A stretch of DNA of 64,000 nucleotides from Clostridia bacterium. GTDB lineage: Bacteria; Bacillota; Clostridia; Oscillospirales; Acutalibacteraceae. Positions 52,459-60,933 of the stretch are shown here, piece after piece (the first letter of the stretch is position 1; the number at the start of each line of letters is the position of its first letter). The position numbers and the translations under genes are program-made. The stretch covers positions 62,001-126,000 of the forward strand of contig JAFXBF010000014.1 of NCBI GenBank assembly GCA_017516745.1, read 5' to 3'. The notes below the pieces were generated by a model, which was given only the letters and a program-made list of their open reading frames with translations, searched no databases and was not told the DNA's origin.

Positions 52459-53067
52459 ATGGATCAGGCGAAAATCGGCAGATTCATTGCCGAGTGCAGA
52501 AAAAACAAAAACCTGACGCAGGCACAGCTTGCAGAAAAACTGAACATTACCGACAGGGCAGTATCAAAGTGGGAAACAGGCAGAGCAATGCCCGATTCCT
52601 CGATTATGCTCGCTTTGTGTGATGTTCTTTCAATTACCGTAAACGATTTATTATGTGGGGAGAAAATCATTATGGAAAACAGCAATCAGAAAAATGAACA
52701 GCTTTTGCTTGAAATGGCGAAAGAATTAGAGCGAAAAAACAAAACCATTTGGACTTCTATGTGGGCAATTATGATTGTAAGTATGACAGCCCTGTTTGCA
52801 GGTATCTTAATCGCCGCATTTTTGATACCCGAAGGAATATGGCAACTTGTCACAATTCTCGGTGTTTGCGTTGTGTTTTTGATACCGTGTTTTTATGCAT
52901 TAAAGCTGGAAGTAAGTGTAGGCGCTTACAAGTGTAAAAATTGCGGCCACGAAATTGTGCCTTCTTATTCGGAAGCACTGTGGGCAATGCACAGAGGAAC
53001 TACTCGTTATTTGAAATGTCCTAAATGTAATAAACGCACTTGGTGCAAAAAAGTATTGAAGAAATAA
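52459..53067 (+). CDS. XRE-family HTH regulator with two membrane helices and zinc ribbon (3 of 3)
   Basis: From ATG 52459 (AAAGGAGG six bases ahead) the product has 202 residues. The HTH (IAECRKNKNLTQAQLAEKLNITDRAVSKWETGRAMPD) is followed by two membrane helices near 100-145 and a C-terminal zinc ribbon (YKCKNCGHEIVP ... LKCPKCNKRTWCKK). A hairpin CGGTTGAT/ATCAACCG lies in the gap before it. Confidence 0.8.
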   Translation: MDQAKIGRFIAECRKNKNLTQAQLAEKLNITDRAVSKWETGRAMPDSSIMLALCDVLSITVNDLLCGEKIIMENSNQKNEQLLLEMAKELERKNKTIWTSMWAIMIVSMTALFAGILIAAFLIPEGIWQLVTILGVCVVFLIPCFYALKLEVSVGAYKCKNCGHEIVPSYSEALWAMHRGTTRYLKCPKCNKRTWCKKVLKK

Positions 53068-53140
53068 ATTCCCGTTTAGCGACTTCATTATTCATTAAAA
53101 ATGTTTATTACCATATAGCTTTACAGCAGACTCCAAACAA

Positions 53141-53212
53141 ATGTCATTCTGAACGCAGTGAAGAATCTTTTTACAGCCTTTAAGATTCTTCGGCTACGCC
53201 TCAGAATGACAT
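53141..53212. repeat. Palindromic repeat (ATGTCATTCTGA ... TCAGAATGACAT)
   Basis: 12-bp outer arms ATGTCATTCTGA / TCAGAATGACAT and inner arms AAGAATCTT / AAGATTCTT enclose a short loop; a T run follows. A related fragment is at 60780-60813. It may act as terminator of the HTH genes. A 'ggagcgaagcgaccc' block follows at 53238-53254. Confidence 0.7.
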
Positions 53213-53329
53213 CTTTTTTATGCTTCGTTTTTAAAATCGGAGCGAAGCGACCCGAATTTATTATTTCTTCTTTATTATTTATTATTTTAAAAATTCGGGC
53301 TGCTTTTCTAAATTTTTCCTTGAAAATCC

Positions 53330-53358
53330 TTGACAAATCGGGAAACAGGATATATTAT
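53330..53358 (+). promoter_or_regulatory. Sigma-A promoter of hrcA-grpE-dnaK-dnaJ
   Basis: TTGACA (53330-53335), 17-base spacer, TATTAT (53353-53358), directly ahead of CIRCE. Confidence 0.88.
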
Positions 53359-53369
53359 ATGGATAGAGT

Positions 53370-53396
53370 TTAGCACTCGAAGCAACAGAGTGCTAA
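53370..53396 (+). promoter_or_regulatory. CIRCE operator (HrcA binding site)
   Basis: Perfect TTAGCACTC-N9-GAGTGCTAA. HrcA binds this element and represses chaperone genes until heat shock titrates GroE. Its position just after the -10 box predicts autoregulation of hrcA. Confidence 0.97.
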
Positions 53397-53430
53397 AATT
53401 AGCAGAGCGAGAGAAGGGAGGGCACAATAT

Positions 53431-54456
53431 ATGGAAATGACACAGCGCAAGCAGAAAATTCTTGCCGCCGTTGTGGAAAGCTACATCCGCACGGGTGAGC
53501 CTGTCGGCTCTAAAAACCTGCTTGGCGAGCTTGATTTTTCCGTTTCCTCCGCAACCATCCGAAACGAGATGGCTGATCTTGCAGAAATGGGCTACCTTGA
53601 ACAGCCCCACACCTCTGCCGGCAGAGTGCCCACAACCCTCGGCTACCGCTACTATATCGATAAGCTGATGAACAAGCTCGAGCCTACCGAGGAGGACAGA
53701 AAGGCGATAGCCAAAACGGTTTCTTCGGGCAGCGGCGACCCCGAGCAATTGCTCGAAAAGGCAGGCGAGGTAATCGCAAGGCTTACGGGCTGTGCGGCGG
53801 TTTCGACCATGCCGCTTGGCGAAAAAGCCACCGTGCGCCGAGCCGAAATTGTTCCCGTCGGCACAAGGACGGCGATGATAGTCCTGCTCACCTCGGCAGG
53901 CACTCTCAAAAGCAAGGCCTGCCGCAGCGATATGCCGATTACTCCGCAGACGGTTGAACGCTTCTACAGCGTTTGTGCCGCTCACTTTGTGGGCAAGCCG
54001 CTTGAGGATATTTCAACCGTAATGCTCCAGACGCTTGTTGCGTCACTCGGTGAACACGCTCTTGAAATGTCGTCGTTCTTCGTAACGCTTGCGGATTTGG
54101 CGGCGGATGCGCTGAGCAGTGACGTATTGCTCGAGGGTCAGTCAAATCTCTTCAATCACAGAGAGCTTGGCGGCAACATAATCGAGCTTATGGAGTTCTT
54201 GCGTAAGGGTGAGCCGATTTCAAAGCTGCTCTCAAAGGGCAAGGATGATATCGACATCAAAATCGGCACGGAAAACGAATACAAACAGCTTGCAAATTCC
54301 AGCGTGATAATTTCCCACTACGATGTAAACGGCTCACGAAGCGGTGCGCTGGGCATAATCGGCCCGACAAGGCTCAATTATGCAAAGCTCATTCCGTATA
54401 TGCAGTTCGTTTCGGGTCTTGTGGGCGATATCTTAAGCGAGAGTATAGACGATTAG
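53431..54456 (+). CDS. hrcA: Heat-inducible transcription repressor HrcA
   Basis: This 341-residue protein has the N-terminal winged helix (MTQRKQKILAAVVESYIRTGEPVGSKNL, SSATIRNEMADLAEMGYLEQPHTSAGRVPT) and the HrcA C-domain. It represses the operon through the CIRCE just upstream. GGGAGGG precedes the ATG at 53431; a second ATG two codons later is possible. Confidence 0.97.
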   Translation: MEMTQRKQKILAAVVESYIRTGEPVGSKNLLGELDFSVSSATIRNEMADLAEMGYLEQPHTSAGRVPTTLGYRYYIDKLMNKLEPTEEDRKAIAKTVSSGSGDPEQLLEKAGEVIARLTGCAAVSTMPLGEKATVRRAEIVPVGTRTAMIVLLTSAGTLKSKACRSDMPITPQTVERFYSVCAAHFVGKPLEDISTVMLQTLVASLGEHALEMSSFFVTLADLAADALSSDVLLEGQSNLFNHRELGGNIIELMEFLRKGEPISKLLSKGKDDIDIKIGTENEYKQLANSSVIISHYDVNGSRSGALGIIGPTRLNYAKLIPYMQFVSGLVGDILSESIDD

Positions 54457-54470
54457 AAAGGAAGGCAGAA

Positions 54471-54992
54471 ATGGCAGACGAGAACATTAAGGAAACGGAA
54501 ACCCAAGAAGAAGTAAAAGAAGAAAAAAAGGAAAAGAAGCTCAAGAAAAAGGATAAGACCGCAGAGCTTCAGGCTCAGCTTGAGGAGCAGCAGAATCAGT
54601 ACCTGCGCCTTGCGGCCGAGTATGACAACTACCGCAAACGCACACAGCGTGAAAAGGAAGCACTCAACGGCGATATCAAGGCATATATCCTCGGCGAGCT
54701 TCTTCCCGTGCTCGACAATTTCGAGCGTGCGCTGGCAAACAACAAAACCGACCTGGAAAGCTACAGCAAGGGTATCGAGATGATATTCACACAGCTCGGC
54801 GATATCTTCAAAAAGTTAGGTGTTGAGCCCTTCGGCGAAGCAGGTGAGGCGTTTGACCCACAGAAGCACAACGCAGTAATGCACATCGACAGCGACGAGT
54901 TTGATGAAAGCACAGTCGCTCAGGTTTTTGCAAAGGGCTACAGGCTCGGCGACAAAATAATCCGTTGCGCAACTGTTCAGGTAGCAAATTAA
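54471..54992 (+). CDS. grpE: Nucleotide exchange factor GrpE
   Basis: This 173-residue protein has an acidic/lysine-rich N-terminus, the long coiled coil (LQAQLEEQQNQYLRLAAEYDNYRKRTQREKE) and the beta domain FDPQKHNAVMHIDSDEF ... GYRLGDKIIRCATVQV. It releases ADP from DnaK. 14 bases after hrcA. Confidence 0.96.
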   Translation: MADENIKETETQEEVKEEKKEKKLKKKDKTAELQAQLEEQQNQYLRLAAEYDNYRKRTQREKEALNGDIKAYILGELLPVLDNFERALANNKTDLESYSKGIEMIFTQLGDIFKKLGVEPFGEAGEAFDPQKHNAVMHIDSDEFDESTVAQVFAKGYRLGDKIIRCATVQVAN

Positions 54993-55051
54993 ACTGTAAA
55001 AAAATAACCAACAATAAATAAACACTAATTACTAAAGGAGTAACACAAATT

Positions 55052-56899
55052 ATGGCAAAGGTTATAGGTATTGACTTAGGTACAACAAACTCCTGCGTTG
55101 CAGTTATCGAAGGCGGCGAGCCCGTAGTTATCGCTAACGCAGAGGGTGCAAGAACAACTCCCTCCGTTGTTGCTTTCAGCAAGGACGGCGAGAGAATGGT
55201 AGGCCAGGTTGCAAAGCGCCAGGCTATCACAAACCCCGACAGAACAATCGCTTCCATCAAGCGCCAGATGGGTACAGACTTCGGCGTTAAGATTGATGAC
55301 AAGCGTTTCACTCCCCAGGAGATTTCCGCAATGATTCTCCAGAAGCTCAAGGCTGATGCAGAAGCTTACCTGGGCGACAAGGTAACAGAGGCTGTTATCA
55401 CCGTTCCCGCATACTTCACCGATGCACAGCGTCAGGCTACAAAGGACGCAGGCCGCATTGCAGGTCTTGAAGTAAAGAGAATCATCAACGAGCCCACAGC
55501 AGCCGCACTTGCATACGGCATTGACAAGGAGAACGACCAGAAGGTTATGGTTTACGACCTTGGCGGCGGTACTTTTGACGTTTCCATTATCGAAATGGGT
55601 GACGGCGTTCAGGAGGTTCTTGCTACAGCAGGTAACAACCGTCTTGGCGGTGACGACTTCGACCAGAGAATCATCAACTGGCTTGCTGACGGCTTCAAGG
55701 CTGAGCAGGGCATTGACCTTCGCGGCGACAAAATGGCTATGCAGAGACTCAAGGAAGCCGCAGAAAAGGCAAAGATTGAGCTTTCCGGCGTAACAACCTC
55801 CGCTATCTCCCTTCCCTTCATCACAGCAGATGCAACAGGCCCCAAGCACCTCGAAACAACTCTCACAAGAGCAAAGTTCAACGAGATGACGGCAGACCTT
55901 GTTGAAGACACGATGAAGCCCGTTCGTCAGGCTATTTCCGACTCCGGCCTTTCAATCGGCGAGATTGACAAGGTGCTTATGGTCGGCGGTTCTTCCAGAA
56001 TTCCCGCCGTACAGGAAGCAGTACAGAAGTACCTCGGCAAGGAGCCCTTCAAGGGCATCAACCCCGACGAGTGCGTTGCAATCGGTGCGGCACTCCAGGC
56101 AGGTGTTCTCGGCGGCGAGGTCAAGGGTATGCTCCTTCTCGACGTTACACCCCTTTCACTCGGTATCGAGACAATGGGCGGTATCAACACAAAGATTATC
56201 GAGCGCAACACAACTATCCCCGTAAAGAAGAGCCAGATTTTCTCCACAGCCGCTGACAATCAGCCCTCTGTTGAGGTTCACGTTCTTCAGGGTGAAAGAG
56301 AGTTCGCAAGAGATAACAAGACTCTCGGCGTATTCCACCTCGACGGCATTATGCCTGCTCCCCGCGGCGTACCTCAGATTGAGGTAACCTTCGATATCGA
56401 CGCTAACGGTATCGTTCACGTTTCCGCAAAGGACCTCGGCACAAACAAGGAGCAGTCAATCTCCATCACAGCTTCCTCCAATATGTCCAAGGAGGACATC
56501 GAAAAGGCAGTCAACGAGGCAGCCGCTTTCGCAGAGGAAGACAAGAAGCGCCGTGAGGAAATCGACACACGCAACAACGCTGACCAGATGGTTTACCAGA
56601 GCGAGAAGATGATTAACGAGAACGGCGACAAGTTCTCCGAGGCTGAAAAGACAGAGCTCAACGGCAAGATTGACGCTCTCAAGGAAGCACTCAAGGGTGA
56701 TGACATCAACCTCATCAAGTCCCGTCAGGAAGAGCTTACAAAGCAGTTCAACGACATTTCCGTTCGCCTTTACCAGGAAGCTGCAGCAGCACAGCAGGCA
56801 GCTCAGGGCGGCGCAGCAGGCCCCGACGCAGGTGCTTACGATGCAGGCGCAGGTGCAAACGACGGCTACTACGATGCACCCTATGAGGACATCAACTGA
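55052..56899 (+). CDS. dnaK: Chaperone protein DnaK (Hsp70)
   Basis: This 615-residue Hsp70 has the ATPase motifs [27 protein letters not shown] and [11 protein letters not shown], the linker [14 protein letters not shown] and the substrate domain, ending in a Gly/Ala/Asp-rich tail. It folds proteins with DnaJ and GrpE. AAAGGAG precedes the ATG. Codon use is strongly biased, as in highly expressed genes. Confidence 0.98.
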   Translation: MAKVIGIDLGTTNSCVAVIEGGEPVVIANAEGARTTPSVVAFSKDGERMVGQVAKRQAITNPDRTIASIKRQMGTDFGVKIDDKRFTPQEISAMILQKLKADAEAYLGDKVTEAVITVPAYFTDAQRQATKDAGRIAGLEVKRIINEPTAAALAYGIDKENDQKVMVYDLGGGTFDVSIIEMGDGVQEVLATAGNNRLGGDDFDQRIINWLADGFKAEQGIDLRGDKMAMQRLKEAAEKAKIELSGVTTSAISLPFITADATGPKHLETTLTRAKFNEMTADLVEDTMKPVRQAISDSGLSIGEIDKVLMVGGSSRIPAVQEAVQKYLGKEPFKGINPDECVAIGAALQAGVLGGEVKGMLLLDVTPLSLGIETMGGINTKIIERNTTIPVKKSQIFSTAADNQPSVEVHVLQGEREFARDNKTLGVFHLDGIMPAPRGVPQIEVTFDIDANGIVHVSAKDLGTNKEQSISITASSNMSKEDIEKAVNEAAAFAEEDKKRREEIDTRNNADQMVYQSEKMINENGDKFSEAEKTELNGKIDALKEALKGDDINLIKSRQEELTKQFNDISVRLYQEAAAAQQAAQGGAAGPDAGAYDAGAGANDGYYDAPYEDIN

Positions 56900-56954
56900 T
56901 AATAATTAATCAAAATGTAGGGGAGGGCTTCCACGCCCTCCCGTACAATCGTAT

Positions 56955-57228
56955 AGGGTGGCGAGAATAATCCGAACTCGCCCAAAAGCGTGAATTTTTG
57001 CGGCTTTTCGGCGTTTCGGATTTGAAAGGCGACAGCCTGTCGGCATCCTCAACATCCAAAAATCCATCAAAAATCCGCGCTTTTGGGTCACAGATTTTTT
57101 GCGAAGCGGATTTTTGGCATATCAAGGCACAAAACGCAGTAAATCCTAACGGATTTACGAGTATTTTAACGATGAGATGGCGGAAATCCGCCCCGCAAAA
57201 AACGGGTTCGGATTATTCTCGCCACCCT
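56955..57228. mobile_element. MITE-like insertion between dnaK and dnaJ
   Basis: A 274-base noncoding element bounded by perfect 23-base inverted repeats (56955-56977 and 57206-57228), starting AGGGTGGCGAGAATAATCC and ending with its complement. T and A flank the ends, fitting a TA-type target site. The interior shows smaller inverted pieces (CCAAAAGCG/CGCTTTTGG, AAATCC/GGATTT) and no gene. Just before it GGGAGGGC-ttccac-GCCCTCCC (56922-56943) could weaken transcription into dnaJ. Confidence 0.85.
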
Positions 57229-57246
57229 AACGAAAGAGGAACTACC

Positions 57247-58407
57247 TTGGCAGATAAACGAGATTATTATGAAGTGCTCGGCGTTGCCAAAACGGCGAGT
57301 GACGATGAAATAAAAAAAGCATACCGCCAGAAGGCGAAGCAGTACCATCCCGACCTTCACCCCGGTGACAAAGAGGCCGAGGACAAATTCAAGGAGGCTA
57401 ACGAGGCCTACGAGGTGCTGTCCGACCCCGACAAGAAGTCGAAGTATGACCGATTCGGCCACGCAGGCGTTGACCCGAATTACGGTGCAGGCGGCGGTGC
57501 AGGCGGCTTTGGCGGCGGCTTCGGCGGAATGGATTTCGACCTTGGCGACCTTTTCGGCAGCTTCTTCGGCGGCGGCTTCGGCGGAGGCGGCAGACAGGCC
57601 AACCCCAACGCACCCCGCAGAGGCAGTGACACTCAGGCGAGAGTTACTCTTTCGTTTGAGGAGGCGGCAAAGGGCTGTAAGCGCACGGTGGAATTCAACC
57701 GCGTTGAAATCTGTCCCGACTGCCACGGCAACGGTGCGGCTTCGGGCACAAGCCCCGAAACCTGTCCCGAGTGTCACGGCAGAGGCCAGGTCAACGTTCA
57801 GCAGAGAACGCCCTTCGGCGTTATTCAGACCTCAAAGGCGTGCTCCAAGTGCGGCGGCAAGGGCAAGGTAATCAAAACACCCTGCCAGAAATGCCACGGT
57901 AAGGGCGCAGTTGCAAAGAAGGTCAATGTAGAAGTCAACATACCGGCAGGTATCGATGACCGTCAGGTGCTTAACGTAAGAGGAGAGGGCAACTCCGGTA
58001 TGAACGGCGGCCCTTCGGGCGATCTGCACGTAACAGTGCTTGTGCGTCCCCACCCGTTCTTTGAGCGTGACGGCTACGATGTCTGGTGCGAAATCACAAT
58101 CAGCTTTGCTCAGGCGGCACTCGGCGACACACTCGAGGTGCAGACTCTTGACGGCAAGGTGCGCTACGAAGTTCCTGCAGGCACTCAGCCCGGCACGGTG
58201 TTCAAGCTCCGTGGCAAGGGTATACAGGTGCTCAACGGCAGGGGCAGAGGTGACCAGCTTGTAAGAGTTATTGTCAATGTGCCGAAGAATCTTTCTTCAA
58301 AGCAGAAGGATTTACTCCGTGAATTTGATGCCGAATTCGGCTCAAAAACACCCACGGGCAACGGCGACGATGAGAAAAAGGGCTTTTTCGGTAAAAAGAA
58401 GAAATGA
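57247..58407 (+). CDS. dnaJ: Chaperone protein DnaJ
   Basis: The start is TTG 57247 with AAAGAGGAAC upstream, giving [12 protein letters not shown] and 386 residues; the longer frame runs into the MITE. The J domain has HPD in [10 protein letters not shown], followed by a Gly/Phe region, the zinc centre with four CxxCxGxG-type repeats ([40 protein letters not shown]) and the C-terminal domain. It delivers clients to DnaK. Confidence 0.97.
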   Translation: MADKRDYYEVLGVAKTASDDEIKKAYRQKAKQYHPDLHPGDKEAEDKFKEANEAYEVLSDPDKKSKYDRFGHAGVDPNYGAGGGAGGFGGGFGGMDFDLGDLFGSFFGGGFGGGGRQANPNAPRRGSDTQARVTLSFEEAAKGCKRTVEFNRVEICPDCHGNGAASGTSPETCPECHGRGQVNVQQRTPFGVIQTSKACSKCGGKGKVIKTPCQKCHGKGAVAKKVNVEVNIPAGIDDRQVLNVRGEGNSGMNGGPSGDLHVTVLVRPHPFFERDGYDVWCEITISFAQAALGDTLEVQTLDGKVRYEVPAGTQPGTVFKLRGKGIQVLNGRGRGDQLVRVIVNVPKNLSSKQKDLLREFDAEFGSKTPTGNGDDEKKGFFGKKKK

Positions 58408-59066
58408 TTGATACAATAATTTTTGATATGGACGGCACTCTGCTCAACACGCTTGACGATTTGACCGACAGCGTAAACTATGCAATGGAGCAGATGGGTG
58501 TCCCTTTCCACACGGCGGACGAGGTGCGCATGATGGTCGGCAATTCCGCCCACCATCTGATAAAATGCGCCCTGCCCAACGGTGCAGGTGAGGACGAAAC
58601 CGCACGCTGTCTTGAAATTTTTGAAAAGCACTACCACGGCAACCTCCGCAACAAAACTGCACCCTATGAGGGCATAATTGATATGCTCCGTGAAGTTAAG
58701 GCGGCAGGGTATAAGCTGGCTGTTGTTTCCAACAAGGGTGACACCAACACAAAGGAATTAACCCGTGATATCTTCGGCGAGTATATTTCCACTGCAATCG
58801 GCAGAAGCGAAAAATTTCCCCGTAAGCCTGCGCCCGACAGCGTGTGGCACGCAATGGAGTTGCTTGGCAGCACAAAGGAAACCACCGTCTATGTCGGCGA
58901 CAGCGAGGTGGACTGTATCACCGCACGCAACGCAGGTCTGCCGTGTATCGGCTGTCTGTGGGGCTTCCGTGATAGAGTTACCCTTGAAGCCGAAGGCGTA
59001 ACGGCAGTCATTTCACACCCGAATGAATTAATTGATGCGGTTGCATCAATTAATTCTAAAGAATAA
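58404..59066 (+). CDS. HAD-superfamily phosphatase, phosphoglycolate phosphatase type
   Basis: This 220-residue HAD hydrolase has motif [12 protein letters not shown], motif II VVSNKG, Lys in FPRKPAPD and motif [18 protein letters not shown]. The sequence fits the Gph/PGP group; the exact substrate is not known. It overlaps dnaJ by four bases and is probably part of the heat-shock transcript. Confidence 0.9.
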   Translation: MIDTIIFDMDGTLLNTLDDLTDSVNYAMEQMGVPFHTADEVRMMVGNSAHHLIKCALPNGAGEDETARCLEIFEKHYHGNLRNKTAPYEGIIDMLREVKAAGYKLAVVSNKGDTNTKELTRDIFGEYISTAIGRSEKFPRKPAPDSVWHAMELLGSTKETTVYVGDSEVDCITARNAGLPCIGCLWGFRDRVTLEAEGVTAVISHPNELIDAVASINSKE

Positions 59067-59096
59067 AGAAGAAATAATAAAGAATAATTTTTTTGG

Positions 59097-59125
59097 AGGG
59101 ACGGGCTTTGCCCGTCTCTTTTTTG
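59097..59125 (+). terminator. Terminator of the heat-shock operon
   Basis: GACGGGC-ttt-GCCCGTC stem followed by TCTTTTTTG. Confidence 0.88.
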
Positions 59126-59194
59126 TTGATTTATTTAAATAAAAATGCTATTATATAAAATAAGTTATTATGCTTAATAAAAGGGGGAAAGGAT

Positions 59195-60499
59195 ATGGGT
59201 TCGGTAAAGGAGTTTTTCCGCAATAACAAAGGCTCTTGGCTTTGGGCGCTTGCTTCTTTTTTTGCGGCGGCCTTGCTTCCCGAATACATATTCCCCGTGC
59301 TTCTCTTCGTTTCCTACATAAAGAATGTTAAGTTCAAGGAAAACGGCAGGCTTTCCGTCGGTAACTTAGGCGTATGTATGCTCCTTTATTCGCTGTGGCA
59401 GGTTATAGGCCTGTTTTATTCGGACTACCTGACCTCGGGTCTTTCGGGAATAGCAATCTGGGGCGGTATGTTCTTCTGCTACCTGATGATGCGCAGTGCA
59501 GTTGATACAAGCGAAAAGCTGGACGCCGTTATTCTTTCAGGTGCGCTCAGCGGCGGTGTAGCTGGCGGTATCGGTGTCGGGCAGATGCTTCTCTACCACT
59601 ACGGCGAGCTTATTCACCCAACTCTCAAGAGCTTTTTCAATCCCTTCTGGCATCCTCTGGACAGTTTTATTGCAGACGTTGCGGTCAATCATTTGTTGCC
59701 CGATTTTGTTTTGCAGTATGTTCAGCGCACACAGTTTATTTCGATTATCACCCGTGCAAGCGGTACGTTTACAAACCCCGTTTTCTATGCGATTTTCTTA
59801 ACGGTTATGCTGCCGTTTTCCGCTTACTGCATGTTCTATTTCCACAGCAAGCGTAAAAAGGTGTTGGGTCTTATCTGCCTTGCGCTTACCCTCGGCGGTA
59901 TTGCGGCATCCTATTCAAGAGGGCCGTATCTCGCAATGGCGGCGGCATTTGTAATTCTGCTTTTCTACGGCGGAAAAAGAACGCTCGTGCTGCTTGGCTG
60001 CGGTGCAGGCGGTCTTGGTGCATTAGCCCTGTTTGCGGACGGGGTTTTCAAACGCCTGCTTTCAATTTTCAATTTCAACGATGTTTCCGTCAGCACACGC
60101 TCAAAAATATGGGAGGCGTGCTTTGAAGTGCTGGAGGATAACTGGGTTTTCGGACTCGGTACGGGTGTAAACAACGTGCGTGATTTTCTTCACAACACCT
60201 ATCACATAAAACAGCCCCACGCACACAACATTGTTTTACAGATAATGCTCGAAAACGGCATAGTCGGCGTTGCGCTTTTTGCGGCAATACTCGTGGTATT
60301 TGCCGTTGAAATGATAAAGCTTTCACGCCTTGGCGGCAGGGCAAGAGGTCTTGCAATTTCTCTGCTTGCAAGCATAACGGCATTCTGTATGTGCGGTATG
60401 ACGGACTACCCGTTTTACGGCCTTAAGCCGATGTGCTATATGATGCTCATTTTCGGTCTGTCTGCGGCGGCAGTAAAAGTATATTTCCCGAAACAGTAA
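59195..60499 (+). CDS. O-antigen ligase (Wzy/WaaL) family membrane protein
   Basis: This 434-residue polytopic protein of about eleven helices has the large outside loop and motifs of the family: ASGTFTNPVFYAIFL, SYSRGPYLAMAAAF, and GTGVNNVRDFL ... KQPHAHNIVLQIMLENGIVG. In Gram-positives these proteins ligate or polymerize surface glycans. No glycan cluster is nearby. GGGGGAAAGG precedes the ATG. Confidence 0.85.
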   Translation: MGSVKEFFRNNKGSWLWALASFFAAALLPEYIFPVLLFVSYIKNVKFKENGRLSVGNLGVCMLLYSLWQVIGLFYSDYLTSGLSGIAIWGGMFFCYLMMRSAVDTSEKLDAVILSGALSGGVAGGIGVGQMLLYHYGELIHPTLKSFFNPFWHPLDSFIADVAVNHLLPDFVLQYVQRTQFISIITRASGTFTNPVFYAIFLTVMLPFSAYCMFYFHSKRKKVLGLICLALTLGGIAASYSRGPYLAMAAAFVILLFYGGKRTLVLLGCGAGGLGALALFADGVFKRLLSIFNFNDVSVSTRSKIWEACFEVLEDNWVFGLGTGVNNVRDFLHNTYHIKQPHAHNIVLQIMLENGIVGVALFAAILVVFAVEMIKLSRLGGRARGLAISLLASITAFCMCGMTDYPFYGLKPMCYMMLIFGLSAAAVKVYFPKQ

Positions 60500-60909
60500 G
60501 TCAAAAGCAAAAATAATTTAGTTTATGTCGGTAGTTTGAACGGAGCAGGCTGACGGGCACTAAACTTGACTCATCTATCTGAGCGAAGTTCCGCAGGCGG
60601 TACAGCAAGCATAAAAAGTCAGATAAATTCTGAGAGCCGTTGCGGCAGCAGAACAAAACATTTTTTGTTCTGTCTGCTGAGCGGACTGACAGAGCGTCAG
60701 CCGTCAGCGTAGTGCGGCATACCTCAAAAGTTCTTTTGGTTACTTTTGTAACGCTTGACAAAAGTAACATAACGTACGCTTTAAGATCCTTCACTTGCGT
60801 TCAGGATGACACCGCTTTTTGGCTTTTTGAAGCCGCTGACGGCATATCGCTTTCAAATCGGGAGGCGAAACGCCTTTCCTACGATTACTAAAATAAAGCA
60901 TATAATTTT
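60500..60909. other. Noncoding gap with several inverted repeats
   Basis: About 410 bases without a gene. They hold CAGCAGAACAAA / TTTGTTCTGtCTGCTG (60648-60682), GTTACTTTTGT / ACAAAAGTAAC (60739-60769) and a fragment of the 'caggatgacac' repeat near 60800. These look like remnants of palindromic elements. No clear promoter for recD2 was found. Confidence 0.5.
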
Positions 60910-60933
60910 TTGATTACGGAGGAAGCTCTTCAC

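Noticed and set aside
55076-55849. 257-codon Cys-rich frame opposite dnaK
   Set aside because: Typical antisense shadow of dnaK codon bias.
56998-57246. N-terminal extension of DnaJ
   Set aside because: The extra codons fall in the MITE-like insertion; the J domain starts right after TTG 57247 with a ribosome site.
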